Position numbers and translations under genes: made by a program
Part shown: in pieces, positions 50,788-60,104 of the stretch
Position numbering within the stretch: position 1 is the stretch's first letter
How the letters are laid out: every line of letters starts with the position of its first letter
The notes under the pieces: generated by a model
Database searches by the model: none
The model's input: only the letters and a program-made list of their open reading frames with translations
Told to the model about the DNA's origin: nothing
NCBI RefSeq assembly: GCF_012726295.1
Contig: NZ_JABAOB010000007.1
Span: forward strand, 124,001-188,000
DNA length: 64,000 nucleotides
Direction of reading: 5' to 3'
Origin: Chitinophaga sp. Ak27
GTDB lineage: Bacteria > Bacteroidota > Bacteroidia > Chitinophagales > Chitinophagaceae

Positions 50788-52098
50788 GTTATTGATACTT
50801 TGTCTTAGTTTCACGATGTTAGCAGCTCCACGTTTAATGATAATACGGGTGCCGCGTTCGTAGGTAAAGTAGCGGTAAAACCAGTTGATAAATACCACGA
50901 GTTTATTTCTAAATCCGAGTAAGCTCATGAGGTGTACCACCATCCAAACAATCCAGGCGAAGTAGCCACTGAGGCGCATGCCGGCAAATTCGGCAACAGC
51001 CCGGTTTCTTCCGATGGTGGCCATGCTACCAAGATCTTTATAGGTAAAGCCTCTCATCGGTTTATTTTCCAGGGAAAGGCGAATGTTATGGGCAACATTT
51101 TTTCCCTGCTGTATCGCCACCTGGGCTACCATGGGATAACCTTTGGGGAAGCGGGAATCGTTGGTCATCTGGGCGATATCACCTATGGCATATATATTCG
51201 TATAGCCTTTTATCTGATTCAGTTCGTTTACAAGAATGCGTCCGTTAGGAAGTACAATATCTGCCGGAATTCCTTTTACCGGGATACCTTTCACGCCCGC
51301 AGACCAAAGGAGTGATTGGGTATGGATTTGCTCGCCGGTGCTAAGTGTAACTGTTTTGCCGTCATATTCCTTTACGCCGGTGTTGGTCATTACGCGTACG
51401 CCAATATGTTGCAGGGCTTCCAGGGTTTTTTGGGAGGTTTTTTCACTGAAGGAGGCCAGTAGCTTGGGGCCGGCCTCAATGAGGTATACGTTCATCAGGT
51501 CCTGGGGTAGAGACGGATAATCTTTCGGCATGATGTATTTGCGTAGTTCGGCAAAGGCTCCGGCCAGTTCCACGCCGGTAGGTCCGCCACCCACCATCAC
51601 GAAATTGAGTTTAGATTTTATTTCGGCTGTGTCTTTCAGCAAGAGGCTTTCCTCAAATTGTTTTACTACGTAGTTCCTGATTTGAACCGCTTCAATCAGC
51701 GATTTCATACCGATGGCATTATCTTCAATATTTTTATTTCCGAAGAAGTTGGTATTGCTGCCGGTAGCGAAAACCAGGTAGTCGTAACGAATTTCGCCAA
51801 TGCCGGTTTCCAGTATATTTTCGGTATTTCTTACACCGGTGACTTCCGCCATGCGAAACACCAGGTTCTTCTGTTTTCTGAATATGCCTCGAAGGGGGAA
51901 GGCGATGCTATCGGGTTCCAGGCCAGCGGTAGACACCTGGTAGAGCAGTGGCTGAAACAAGTGATAGTTATTCCTGTCTAATAGTACTACCTGTACGGGG
52001 GCGTTTCTTAATTGTTTGGCCAGGTTTACGCCACCAAATCCGCCGCCTACTATGACGATTCGCGGTTGAGTTGTTTCCGGGATGTTGGGCTGAATCAT
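50785..52098 (-). CDS. ndh: Type II NADH dehydrogenase (non-proton-pumping)
   Basis: A membrane-associated FAD enzyme passing electrons from NADH to quinone. From MIQPNIPETTQPRI it has 437 residues. FAD motif IVIVGGGFGGVNLAKQL, NDH-2 signature NYHLFQPLLYQVSTAGLEP, second dinucleotide motif NFVMVGGGPTGVELAGAFAE and the FAD/quinone motif IYAIGDIAQM are in order; amphipathic helices at the end should bind the membrane. The frame extends nine codons to 52125; ATG 52098 seems the better start. It stands alone. Confidence 0.9.
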   Translation of the reverse strand: MIQPNIPETTQPRIVIVGGGFGGVNLAKQLRNAPVQVVLLDRNNYHLFQPLLYQVSTAGLEPDSIAFPLRGIFRKQKNLVFRMAEVTGVRNTENILETGIGEIRYDYLVFATGSNTNFFGNKNIEDNAIGMKSLIEAVQIRNYVVKQFEESLLLKDTAEIKSKLNFVMVGGGPTGVELAGAFAELRKYIMPKDYPSLPQDLMNVYLIEAGPKLLASFSEKTSQKTLEALQHIGVRVMTNTGVKEYDGKTVTLSTGEQIHTQSLLWSAGVKGIPVKGIPADIVLPNGRILVNELNQIKGYTNIYAIGDIAQMTNDSRFPKGYPMVAQVAIQQGKNVAHNIRLSLENKPMRGFTYKDLGSMATIGRNRAVAEFAGMRLSGYFAWIVWMVVHLMSLLGFRNKLVVFINWFYRYFTYERGTRIIIKRGAANIVKLRQSINN

Positions 52099-52260
52099 AA
52101 TTCGTCTTTTTAGATTTTGCAGCAATGCAATAATGTTCTCTTCCGGGCTTCATTTAACACATTCCATTATAGCGTTCGACAAACGCCATACCAGTGCTAA
52201 ATGTTCTCAAAGTTACAAAACTTTCAGAAAAAAATGAAAGATATTTGTGTAGAGAGCTAT

Positions 52261-52312
52261 AAAAAAAGCAAAGACGCAAAGAATATATATCCTTTGCGTC
52301 TTTGCTTCTTTT
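52261..52312 (-). terminator. Terminator after glpF, built of GCAAAGA words
   Basis: AAGCAAAGACGCAAAG (52266-52281) pairs with CTTTGCGTCTTTGCTT (52292-52307). On the minus strand seven T follow. It ends the glpK-glpF operon. Confidence 0.9.
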
Positions 52313-52327
52313 ATCTTTTGCGTGTAT

Positions 52328-53038
52328 CTATTGCAGGCAGTACTTATATAGAAAGGCAGCGGCAGCTGCACCGGCGAGTGGCCCCAGGATGGGAATCCAG
52401 GCGTAACTCCAATCGCTGTCGCGTTTCCCCGGAATGGGGAGGAAAAAGTGCATCAACCGGGGGCCGAAATCTCTTGCCGGGTTAATGGCATAGCCGGTAG
52501 GGCCGCCGAGCGACATACCAATAGCCAGCACCAACAGCGCCACCGGCAAGGCATCCAGGGAGCCAAGACCTACTGTGGGCCCGGTGATAAAGCAGATGGC
52601 GAGAATAAATACCAGGGTAGCCAGGAATTCTGTGAGGAAATTGTATTTACTGTTGCGGATGGCAGGAATGGTACAAAATACTGCCAGCTTGGTATCTGCA
52701 TCAGTGGTGGCATCAAAATGCTGTTTATAGCAAAACCATACCAGCAGTGCACCCAGCATGGCGCCAGCTACCTGTGCAGCTATATATCCGGGTACCTGTT
52801 CCCAGGGGAATTTTCCTTGTAGCGCTTGCGAAAAAGTAACCGCCGGGTTCAGGTGTGCTCCACTGTATTTGGCAGTGGCATATACGCCTACAAATACGGC
52901 CATGGCCCATCCCAGCGTAATCACAATCCATCCGCCCTGATTGCCTTTTGATTTGTTAAGTATGACACTCGCTACCACTCCATCTCCCAAAACAATTAAA
53001 AATGCGGTGCCTATAATTTCAGCTAAGTAAGGTGACAT
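52328..53038 (-). CDS. glpF: Glycerol uptake facilitator (MIP/aquaporin family)
   Basis: A 236-residue channel with six helices and the two NPA boxes, HLNPAVTF (about residue 65) and INPARDFGPR (about 185). The Asp after the second NPA box (NPARD) is the aquaglyceroporin mark, so glycerol is the likely substrate. It is the second gene of an operon with glpK, 36 bases downstream of it. Confidence 0.95.
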   Translation of the reverse strand: MSPYLAEIIGTAFLIVLGDGVVASVILNKSKGNQGGWIVITLGWAMAVFVGVYATAKYSGAHLNPAVTFSQALQGKFPWEQVPGYIAAQVAGAMLGALLVWFCYKQHFDATTDADTKLAVFCTIPAIRNSKYNFLTEFLATLVFILAICFITGPTVGLGSLDALPVALLVLAIGMSLGGPTGYAINPARDFGPRLMHFFLPIPGKRDSDWSYAWIPILGPLAGAAAAAFLYKYCLQ

Positions 53039-53074
53039 ATGTTGTAAAAAGGTGTTTATAAACGTGGAAAATAA

Positions 53075-54568
53075 TTATTCTTCTGTCCATGCCTGGGCGG
53101 CGCGAATAGCCCGTTTCCATTCGCCACATAACCGGTTGCTTTCTGCTGTTTCCATAGTGGCATCGAAGGTAGCGTCGACCTTCCATTGTTTGGCGATGGT
53201 TTCAATGCTGTCCCAGTAGCCAACAGCCAAACCTGCCAGGTAAGCTGCGCCCAGTGCAGTAGTTTCAGTAATGGTAGGGCGTACTACGCGCACATGAACG
53301 ATATCTGCCTGGAATTGCATAAGGAGGTTATTCTTTGTAGCGCCGCCATCTACGCGTATTTCGGTAATGGGCATGCCCGCATCCGCTTCCATGGCCCTTA
53401 ATACATCCATGGTTTGAAAGGCGATGCTGTCGAGCGCGGCCCGGGCAATATGTGCAGCCGTGGAGCCACGGGTAAGCCCTACCATGGTACCTCTGGCGTA
53501 TTGGTTCCAGTATGGAGCTCCCAGTCCTGCAAAGGCTGGCACCAGGTAAACCCCGTCGCTGTGAGGTACTGTGGCAGCGAGGTTTTCCACATCGGCGGAG
53601 TGCCGGATGATGCCCAATCCATCGCGGAGCCACTGTACTACAGCCCCTCCGATGAAGATGCTTCCTTCCAGGGCGTAACTGGTTTTACCATTAATTTGCC
53701 AGGCAACAGTGGTGAGGAGATTATTTTTCGACGGAATAGGCTGGTCGCCGGTGTTTAACACCATAAAACAACCGGTACCATAGGTGTTTTTAATCATACC
53801 GGGTTGCGTACATAGCTGTCCGAACAGGGCAGCCTGCTGATCGCCGGCGATACCGGCAATAGGAATACGGTAGGGGGTAAGCGTAGCTTCAGAATAGCCG
53901 TATACTTCGCTGGATTGTTTAACTTCCGGGAGCATAGCGGCAGGAATGTCAAAGAGTGCCAACAGTTCCGCATCCCACTTCATATCATGGATATTAAACA
54001 AAAGCGTACGGGAGGCGTTGCTTACGTCGGTAATATGCAGCTTGCCATTGGAGAAATTCCATACCAGCCAACTATCCACGGTACCGAAGGCCAGTTCACC
54101 GTTTTCTGCTTTCCGGCGGGCGTCGGGCACATTGTCGAGTATCCATTTTATTTTGGTGCCGGAAAAATAGGCGTCGAGACGAAGGCCCGTTTTGTCTTTC
54201 ACCAGCTGCTCTTTTCCTTCCTTTATTAGCGCGTCGCAGTAGTCGGCGGTACGACGATCCTGCCATACAATGGCATTATGAATGGGTTTGCCGGTTTTGC
54301 GGTCCCATACAATGGTGGTTTCCCGTTGGTTGGTGATCCCTATGGCGGCAATGTTTTCGCCGGTTAACCGGGCTTTTAGAATTACTTCGGCAGCCACGCT
54401 GGCCTGGGTAGTCCATATTTCCATCGCATCGTGTTCCACCCAGCCGGGCTGGGGGAATATCTGTTTGAACTCTTTCTGGGCAACGGCTTTGATACTGCCA
54501 TCGTGGTCAAAAATAATGGCGCGGGAGCTGGTGGTTCCCTGGTCGAGCGAAAGGATATATTTTCCCAT
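53075..54568 (-). CDS. glpK: Glycerol kinase
   Basis: It phosphorylates glycerol to glycerol 3-phosphate. The 497 residues start YILSLDQGTTSSRAIIFDHD (FGGY ATPase phosphate loop) and show TNQRETTIVWDRKTGKPIHN, the FGGY signature FIGGAVVQWLRDGL and ALDSIAFQTMDVL. Length and motifs agree with E. coli GlpK. It is the first gene of the glpK-glpF operon. A glycerol-3-phosphate dehydrogenase gene is not in the window. Confidence 0.96.
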   Translation of the reverse strand: MGKYILSLDQGTTSSRAIIFDHDGSIKAVAQKEFKQIFPQPGWVEHDAMEIWTTQASVAAEVILKARLTGENIAAIGITNQRETTIVWDRKTGKPIHNAIVWQDRRTADYCDALIKEGKEQLVKDKTGLRLDAYFSGTKIKWILDNVPDARRKAENGELAFGTVDSWLVWNFSNGKLHITDVSNASRTLLFNIHDMKWDAELLALFDIPAAMLPEVKQSSEVYGYSEATLTPYRIPIAGIAGDQQAALFGQLCTQPGMIKNTYGTGCFMVLNTGDQPIPSKNNLLTTVAWQINGKTSYALEGSIFIGGAVVQWLRDGLGIIRHSADVENLAATVPHSDGVYLVPAFAGLGAPYWNQYARGTMVGLTRGSTAAHIARAALDSIAFQTMDVLRAMEADAGMPITEIRVDGGATKNNLLMQFQADIVHVRVVRPTITETTALGAAYLAGLAVGYWDSIETIAKQWKVDATFDATMETAESNRLCGEWKRAIRAAQAWTEE

Positions 54569-54644
54569 AAGGCTTTCTGTTGTATATGCTTGTACGTGGA
54601 TATATTATTTGCTGAATTTAAAAAATATATTTAAAAACTTTAAG

Positions 54645-54682
54645 TAAAAAAAAATCCCCGGCGCAATTACTGCACCGGGGAT
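54645..54682 (-). terminator. Terminator after the transaldolase gene
   Basis: ATCCCCGGCGC pairs with GCACCGGGGAT (one mismatch) around an 8-base loop. On the minus strand nine T follow. Confidence 0.92.
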
Positions 54683-54708
54683 ACACCATCTAAAAAATAT
54701 CGTAAAAA

Positions 54709-55359
54709 TTACATTTTCTTGGCATCTTCCAGGAACTTAGCCAGCCCGATATCAGTTAACGGGTGTTTCAGTAAGCCCAGGATAGAGTCTAACGGACAAG
54801 TACAAACGTCTGCACCTACTTCTGCACATTTTACAATGTGGAGTGCGCTACGGATGGAAGCAGCGAGGATTTCTGTTTTGTAACCCTGTAAGCTGTAGAT
54901 CTGTGCAATCTGAGCAATCAGTTCCACACCATCCCAGTTGGTATCGTCGATACGACCAATGAAAGGAGATACATAAGCAGCACCCGCTTTAGCCGCCAGG
55001 ATAGCCTGACCGGCAGAGAATACCAGGGTACAGTTAGTTCTGATTCCGTTGTCGGTAAACCATTTGATAGCTTTTACGCCATCTTTTATCATAGGCACTT
55101 TCACCACGATATTGGGGTGAATAGCTGCCAGTTTTTTACCTTCTTCAATGATTGATTGAAAGTCTGTAGAAAATACTTCTGCACTTACATCACCATCTAC
55201 TATTTCACAGATATCTTCGTAATGTTTGATAATAGCAGCTTCGCCTTTGATGCCTTCTTTAGCCATCAGAGAAGGGTTGGTGGTTACACCATCCAGAACG
55301 CCAAGATCGTGGGCTTCCTTTATTTGCGCCAGGTTAGCCGTATCGATAAAGAATTTCAT
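54709..55359 (-). CDS. tal: Transaldolase, small (TalC/FSA-like) type
   Basis: A 216-residue class I aldolase of the pentose phosphate pathway. MKFFIDTANLAQIKEA, DGVTTNPSLMAKEG and the Schiff-base Lys87 in NIVVKVPMI are clear. Fructose-6-phosphate aldolases of E. coli have Gln59 and Tyr131; here the matching residues are Glu61 (VSAEVFS) and Phe133 (SPFIGRID), as in true transaldolases. So, although often named fructose-6-phosphate aldolase, it is better read as a transaldolase. It is a single gene. Confidence 0.9.
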   Translation of the reverse strand: MKFFIDTANLAQIKEAHDLGVLDGVTTNPSLMAKEGIKGEAAIIKHYEDICEIVDGDVSAEVFSTDFQSIIEEGKKLAAIHPNIVVKVPMIKDGVKAIKWFTDNGIRTNCTLVFSAGQAILAAKAGAAYVSPFIGRIDDTNWDGVELIAQIAQIYSLQGYKTEILAASIRSALHIVKCAEVGADVCTCPLDSILGLLKHPLTDIGLAKFLEDAKKM

Positions 55360-55487
55360 ACTATGATAAATTAGTTGTCAGGAAATGAACCTTTTGCGGA
55401 GTATGCTGTCATTAGTGAAGGAAGTGGAGAAAATAGCAACCAGAGACTATTGACGAGCAACTAATGACAATAAAAAAAGAAAAAAAA

Positions 55488-55584
55488 GGCAAGTTACTTA
55501 TATCGCACCGCTACAACCACCTACCCTTGCTACATTCCTGTCCTGGGGGAGTTCAGTAGGAGCTGGTCGTATAAGACTTGCCGG
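55488..55584 (-). ncRNA. ffs: Signal recognition particle RNA (4.5S, small bacterial form)
   Basis: Read on the minus strand this is a 97-base RNA. GGCAAGT at the 5' end pairs with ACTTGCC at the 3' end, CTTATA with TATAAG inside, and the apical part CCCCAGGACAGGAATGTAGC has the domain-IV layout: GGAA tetraloop closed by CA/TG, and the internal loop AGCA/GGAC that binds the Ffh M domain. It is followed by a T run (TTTTTTTCTTTTTTT) and preceded by a -7 box TACCTTTG at 55595-55588. It should bind Ffh for co-translational targeting. Confidence 0.9.
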
Positions 55585-55587
55585 TTG

Positions 55588-55595
55588 CAAAGGTA
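55588..55595 (-). promoter_or_regulatory. -7 box of the SRP RNA gene
   Basis: TACCTTTG on the minus strand matches TAnnTTTG and ends four bases before the predicted 5' end of the RNA. The other gene-free parts of 55360-55778 are AT rich; one spaced inverted repeat, GTCATTAGT/ACTAATGAC, flanks 55408-55468. Confidence 0.75.
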
Positions 55596-55778
55596 ATATA
55601 ATGTGTTGAATCTCCAAATATTAGCGGGTAGAAAGTTTAATTTTTTTTAAAAAGGGTGTATTCGCTATTTCTTTTCTTGTTAAATCCGTTTTATTTATTA
55701 ATTTAAATTTTATACCATATAAGTAGCAAGCGGACCCCTGATTCAATATTTTTTAATCCTAAAACAATTTAACATTTT

Positions 55779-56216
55779 ATGGAAACAACGTATGAAAGCC
55801 AAAGTGCATTCGGAGCAATTTTCGGTGGCGCTTTTCTCATGTTCTGGCTGATAGTCAGCGTATTTATGATTGTCTGTATGTGGAAAATCTTTACCAAAGC
55901 AGGGCAGGAAGGATGGAAAGCAATTATCCCCATCTACAATCTGTATGTATTGACACAAATTGTAGGAAAACCATGGTGGTGGCTGCTCCTTTGCTGTATT
56001 CCTTTTGTCAACATCGTAATTGGTATCTGGCTAACCAACCTGCTCAGTAAGAGCTTTGGGAAATCGGAAGGGTTTACTATCGGCCTGATCTTCCTGGGCA
56101 TTGTTTTTTACCCCATCCTGGCATTCGATCGCACCATCACCTATAAAGGCCCTGCTGGTGATCCTACCCGCAGTATAACAGGCGACCTCAGTTCCATTGG
56201 TCAAAAGCTGCAATAG
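55779..56216 (+). CDS. DUF5684 membrane protein
   Basis: A 145-residue protein with about three to four helices. The motif FTKAGQEGWKAIIPIYNLYV, directly after helix 1, and KPWWWLLLCCIPFVNIVI are the marks of DUF5684, which in some bacteria precedes a signal-peptidase domain. Here no peptidase follows. Function is unknown. No promoter box is obvious upstream. Confidence 0.8.
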   Translation: METTYESQSAFGAIFGGAFLMFWLIVSVFMIVCMWKIFTKAGQEGWKAIIPIYNLYVLTQIVGKPWWWLLLCCIPFVNIVIGIWLTNLLSKSFGKSEGFTIGLIFLGIVFYPILAFDRTITYKGPAGDPTRSITGDLSSIGQKLQ

Positions 56217-56223
56217 GTAATAC

Positions 56224-56270
56224 TGCTAATAAGAAAGCGAATGACTAATATCATTCGCTTTCTTATTAGT
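56224..56270. terminator. Bidirectional terminator, 19-bp perfect stem
   Basis: CTAATAAGAAAGCGAATGA pairs perfectly with TCATTCGCTTTCTTATTAG around six bases, between the convergent DUF5684 and RDD genes. Confidence 0.9.
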
Positions 56271-57006
56271 GTTCCTTTGTAGTATAATAGTTATAGTCGT
56301 TTAATACCGTTTCCAGGAAATGTGTATCAGAGAGTCCTGTTTCTATGTGTAATACCTCCTTTACCCGGTGCGCCACCCTGGAGGCCAGCACTTCATCATT
56401 CGCTTTCAACGCGCGATCCAGCAAGTCCTTCACTTTGTTCATATCCCGGTCGCTCAACTTCATAATCTGTGGAAACTGCGGTTGATAATCTGTATTTGAC
56501 ATATCCCGGAAAATGGTGTCCTCAATACTCCCTTTTCTCTTGGTACTAATCACAATGGTACCCGCTACAATATCTCCCAACCGCTGATTGTAAGGGGTAC
56601 GCACAATGGCTACAGTAGGTACAATTACTGGTACCAACGCGAAAGCACCCAGGGGCGATTCTACCAACCGGAATATCCACCTGATCAGGTGTTGGCTTAC
56701 GCTGGGGGGATTGCCCATCATACTGACTACCTGTAACTGGGTGATCTTTTTTCCCGGTGTTTTCCCATGCATACTGATTTCCATAATAGGAAAATAGAGC
56801 ACTACCGGGATGAGCACCAGCAGGAAAAAGAGTATGTCAAAGCCCGACCAGTTAGGGCGGAAAGACAGCAACGCCATATATACTACCAGTATATAACCCG
56901 CGCGTATGGCAAAATCGATCAGCCAGGCTAAAAACCTTTTCATGATGTCTGCCGACTCAAATTCAAGGTCTATATTAAAGGAAGTTGGTATTTTTATATC
57001 GGCCAT
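56266..57006 (-). CDS. RDD family membrane protein
   Basis: A 246-residue protein whose RDD domain begins at MKRFLAWLIDFAIRAGYILV (Arg and Asp of the family name) and includes HGKTPGKKITQLQVV and TPYNQRLGDIVAGTIVI. The last 80 residues are hydrophilic. It is divergent from the SpoIIM-MoxR-DUF58 operon, a neighbourhood where RDD proteins recur. ATG 57006 is preferred over TTG 57012; a -7 box TAAATTTG (57017-57010) ends three bases before it, so the mRNA may be leaderless. Confidence 0.9.
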   Translation of the reverse strand: MADIKIPTSFNIDLEFESADIMKRFLAWLIDFAIRAGYILVVYMALLSFRPNWSGFDILFFLLVLIPVVLYFPIMEISMHGKTPGKKITQLQVVSMMGNPPSVSQHLIRWIFRLVESPLGAFALVPVIVPTVAIVRTPYNQRLGDIVAGTIVISTKRKGSIEDTIFRDMSNTDYQPQFPQIMKLSDRDMNKVKDLLDRALKANDEVLASRVAHRVKEVLHIETGLSDTHFLETVLNDYNYYTTKEH

Positions 57007-57124
57007 ATTCAAATTTACATATTTGTTTATATTTTGTTGAACGATTTAGTATGTTTGCTGGTATTCCCCATTAGTAGCCCATTATTGTAGGTAATATCTG
57101 TATTTAAAGTGAAGAAAACTCATT

Positions 57125-58108
57125 ATGAGAGAATCGCTGTTTATCAAAAAAAATTTGTCCCGATGGAAACAATACCAGGAGGAGCCCACAGATGACCCTG
57201 ATGAAATGGCAGAAAGATTTGTGTCTGTATTGGATGACCTGTCTTATGCCAAAACTTTTTATAGTTTTAGTAAAGTAACCCGTTATATCAATGGGCTCGC
57301 AGCAGCTATTTACCAGGGTATTTACCGCCATCGCCGTGAAGATGTAGGCCGATTCCAGCTATTCTTTAAATATGAGCTGCCGCTGTTATTTCGACGGTAT
57401 CATCGCTTATTATTATTCACCTTATGCTTCTTTGTACTTTTTGCGGCCATAGGCGCTTTTTCATCCGCGCACGATGAAACTTTTGTCCGCGGCGTACTGG
57501 GCGATGAATATGTAAATATGACGGAGCGAAATATTGCGAACAACGATCCGTTTGGCGTATATAAAGACAACAACCCGGTAGTAATGTTTCTCAGTATTGC
57601 CTTTAATAATATTTACGTGGCCTTTTCCTGTTTTGTGGGAGGCATTTTTTTAGGTGTATATACTTTATACCTGCTGTTAACAAATGGCGTGATGCTGGGG
57701 GTTTTTCAATACCTGTTTTTTGCCCATGGCCTTGGCTGGAAGTCGGTGCTGGTAATATGGATTCATGGTACGCTGGAAATATCGAGTATCGTAATTGCGG
57801 GTTGTGCGGGAATGATTCTCGCAAAAAGTATATTATTCCCCGGTACCAGGAAAAGATTGGATTCCTTACGAAAAGGAGCGAAAGATGGTATAAAGACCAT
57901 GGTAACATTAGTACCTGTATTTATTGTGGCTGCATTCCTGGAAAGTTTTGTAACCCGCCATACGTCCATGCCTTTAGTGTTAAGTCTTTCTATCCTCATA
58001 GGCTCACTGGCTTTTATATTGGGCTATTTTATTTTTTACCCTATATATCTGCATAAACAGGGATATCGATTAAGTACAGAAGGAAAAGTAATCCCGCCGG
58101 TATTATGA
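57125..58108 (+). CDS. SpoIIM-like (DUF95) membrane protein
   Basis: A 327-residue integral membrane protein of the stage II sporulation protein M family. The N-terminal 95 residues are helical and cytoplasmic; five to six helices follow, with NNIYVAFSCFVGGIFLGVYT and IWIHGTLEISSIVIAGCAGM holding the conserved HG-x-x-E. This organism group does not sporulate, so its job is unrelated to spores and tied to the MoxR neighbours. It is the first gene of a run with 4-base overlaps. Confidence 0.9.
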   Translation: MRESLFIKKNLSRWKQYQEEPTDDPDEMAERFVSVLDDLSYAKTFYSFSKVTRYINGLAAAIYQGIYRHRREDVGRFQLFFKYELPLLFRRYHRLLLFTLCFFVLFAAIGAFSSAHDETFVRGVLGDEYVNMTERNIANNDPFGVYKDNNPVVMFLSIAFNNIYVAFSCFVGGIFLGVYTLYLLLTNGVMLGVFQYLFFAHGLGWKSVLVIWIHGTLEISSIVIAGCAGMILAKSILFPGTRKRLDSLRKGAKDGIKTMVTLVPVFIVAAFLESFVTRHTSMPLVLSLSILIGSLAFILGYFIFYPIYLHKQGYRLSTEGKVIPPVL

Positions 58109-58881
58109 GTAAGCATTTCCTGATTAAAAGCTGTTTGCTGTTCGTGCTTTGTTTGCCATTGCAGGGCAAAGCACAATACGATAGTACTGTTAATTCGGTG
58201 CGCGCGGAAATGCCGGATACGGTCGATCCTTCAATAATGAGTGATACAGCCGCGGAGCAAAATGCAGATGAACTGCCGGTTTATCAGCGTAGAAGAGTAG
58301 CGGCATCTTCTGTCAACGAATTAAAGGCGGATGAATGGCTCCAGTACCACGATTCCCAGGCAGCACCTCCTAAGGAGGCTCCCTGGTTTATACGGATACT
58401 GGAAGCGCTGTTTCACGTAATATCTGCGGGCAGGTATATTATTATGGGCCTATTGCTATTGGGGCTGGCCTATGTTATTTTCCGCTTTATGCAAAGCAAT
58501 GGCCTGAGTATATTCCGGAAGCCTGCACCCAAGGGCGGATTGCCGGATGTTGCCGATGAGTCGCTGCAGGATGCCGCTGAATATGAAGGGAAAATAAAGG
58601 CGGCCATTGCCGTCGGCGATACCAGGCAGGCTATACGCTGGTGGTATCTCTATACCTTATTTCAGCTATCAGAAAAACAATTACTGGTGCTGCTACGCGA
58701 TAAAACAAACAACGATTACCTGCGTGAGATGAGAAACTCTACGCATTACAAAAAGTTTGCGGCGCTCACGCTCGATTATGAGTATGTCTGGTATGGCGGC
58801 TTTAACGTGAGTGAAGCAAATTTCAGGAGCATGAACCAGGAGTTTAGGGATTTTAATAACGCAATTGGAAAAAGCTGGTGA
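58105..58881 (+). CDS. DUF4129 protein
   Basis: A 258-residue protein with signal peptide (to about KAQ, residue 24), a periplasmic stretch, one helix (about residues 108-130, RYIIMGLLLLGLAYVIFRF) and a cytoplasmic DUF4129 domain (GDTRQAIRWWYLYTLFQLSE, DYEYVWYGGFNVSEANF). DUF4129 proteins are regular partners of MoxR ATPases. Its ATG overlaps the previous stop (ATGA). Confidence 0.85.
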   Translation: MSKHFLIKSCLLFVLCLPLQGKAQYDSTVNSVRAEMPDTVDPSIMSDTAAEQNADELPVYQRRRVAASSVNELKADEWLQYHDSQAAPPKEAPWFIRILEALFHVISAGRYIIMGLLLLGLAYVIFRFMQSNGLSIFRKPAPKGGLPDVADESLQDAAEYEGKIKAAIAVGDTRQAIRWWYLYTLFQLSEKQLLVLLRDKTNNDYLREMRNSTHYKKFAALTLDYEYVWYGGFNVSEANFRSMNQEFRDFNNAIGKSW

Positions 58882-60104
58882 AGAATAAACCTATTTATAT
58901 TATCGTAGGCATAGTGGTACTACTGGCAGCAGTGCTGCTTTTTGCTGGAGGGAGCCGCAAAAAGCGGTCGGTAGAACAATCGACCGATATGAGCTGGTCT
59001 TCTTTTTCGAGCAAGGACAAAAAAGCCGGGGGGGCTTATGCAGCATTTAAGCTATTGCCACAGTTGTTTGCCTATCATTCCGTACAGGTAGTTACCAAGT
59101 CTTTTGCACGCACTTATAACAAAGAGAAAGAACTGGCACATGCTGGTAATGTGTATATCCTGGTGTCGGATAATATGTTTACTACGGAAAAAGACATTGA
59201 TGCGATGTTGCAATATGTAGCTCCAGGTAATGAGTTGTTTATCGCTGTCAATAATCCGGACACGGTCCTGGCCCGGCAATTGAAGTTTGCAATAGCGGAA
59301 AGCAGCAGTTTCCAACAACAGGTAGGATGGGTACAGCGCTATACAGACGCATCTATTCCATTAGATACCAGCTTTACCTATAAAGGAATGGTGGCCGGTA
59401 ATTATTTTTCGGCTATCGACAGCAGTACTACCACCGTGCTGGGCACCAACTACAAAAACAAACCTAACTTTATACGTGTTGCCTACAGTCATGGTTATAT
59501 CTACCTGTTGCTAAATCCGTATACTTTTACCAATTATTTTTTACTGCATCAGCAGAATATAAACGCACTGGAAACGCAGTTGTCTTACCTGAAGGACTAC
59601 GCCGACAATGTTTACTGGGACGACTTTTATAGCCATCAGCGTAGTGCCCAGTCGGGCGATTTCAGCGAATGGCAGGTGCTGATGCGTTATCCAACTATGC
59701 GCTGGGCATTATGGTTAAGCATCCTGTTGTTGCTGTTATATGTAGTGTTTGAAAGCAAACGCCGGCAAAGGATTATTCCTGATAAACCGGTGCTGAGTAA
59801 TACTTCGCTGGAGTTTGTAGATGCCATTGGTCAGCTGTATTATCAACGGCGCGACAACTATAACCTGGCCCACAAGATGATTGTTCACCTGTTAGAGTAT
59901 ATACGTTCCCGTTACTATATGGATACCAACGTGCTCAACGAGGAGTTTATAACAACCTTGTCGAAAAAGTCGGCTATTGCTGAATCGGACGTCCGGCTGT
60001 TATTGCAGATGATCAGTCACATACAACTGGAACAACACGTAAGTGATGAATACCTGCAGGAATTTTATAAATGCATTCAACAGTTTTATTTAAATACAAA
60101 ATAA
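58878..60104 (+). CDS. DUF4350 protein
   Basis: A 408-residue protein anchored by an N-terminal helix (IYIIVGIVVLLAAVLLFAGG) and one near residue 280 (WALWLSILLLLLYVVFESKR). The outside part holds a DUF4350 domain (GGAYAAFKLLPQLF, NVYILVSDNMFTTEKDIDAM). The start is GTG 58878 overlapping the previous stop. It stays in frame until the ATG of the MoxR gene, which it overlaps by one base. Confidence 0.85.
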   Translation: MKNKPIYIIVGIVVLLAAVLLFAGGSRKKRSVEQSTDMSWSSFSSKDKKAGGAYAAFKLLPQLFAYHSVQVVTKSFARTYNKEKELAHAGNVYILVSDNMFTTEKDIDAMLQYVAPGNELFIAVNNPDTVLARQLKFAIAESSSFQQQVGWVQRYTDASIPLDTSFTYKGMVAGNYFSAIDSSTTTVLGTNYKNKPNFIRVAYSHGYIYLLLNPYTFTNYFLLHQQNINALETQLSYLKDYADNVYWDDFYSHQRSAQSGDFSEWQVLMRYPTMRWALWLSILLLLLYVVFESKRRQRIIPDKPVLSNTSLEFVDAIGQLYYQRRDNYNLAHKMIVHLLEYIRSRYYMDTNVLNEEFITTLSKKSAIAESDVRLLLQMISHIQLEQHVSDEYLQEFYKCIQQFYLNTK

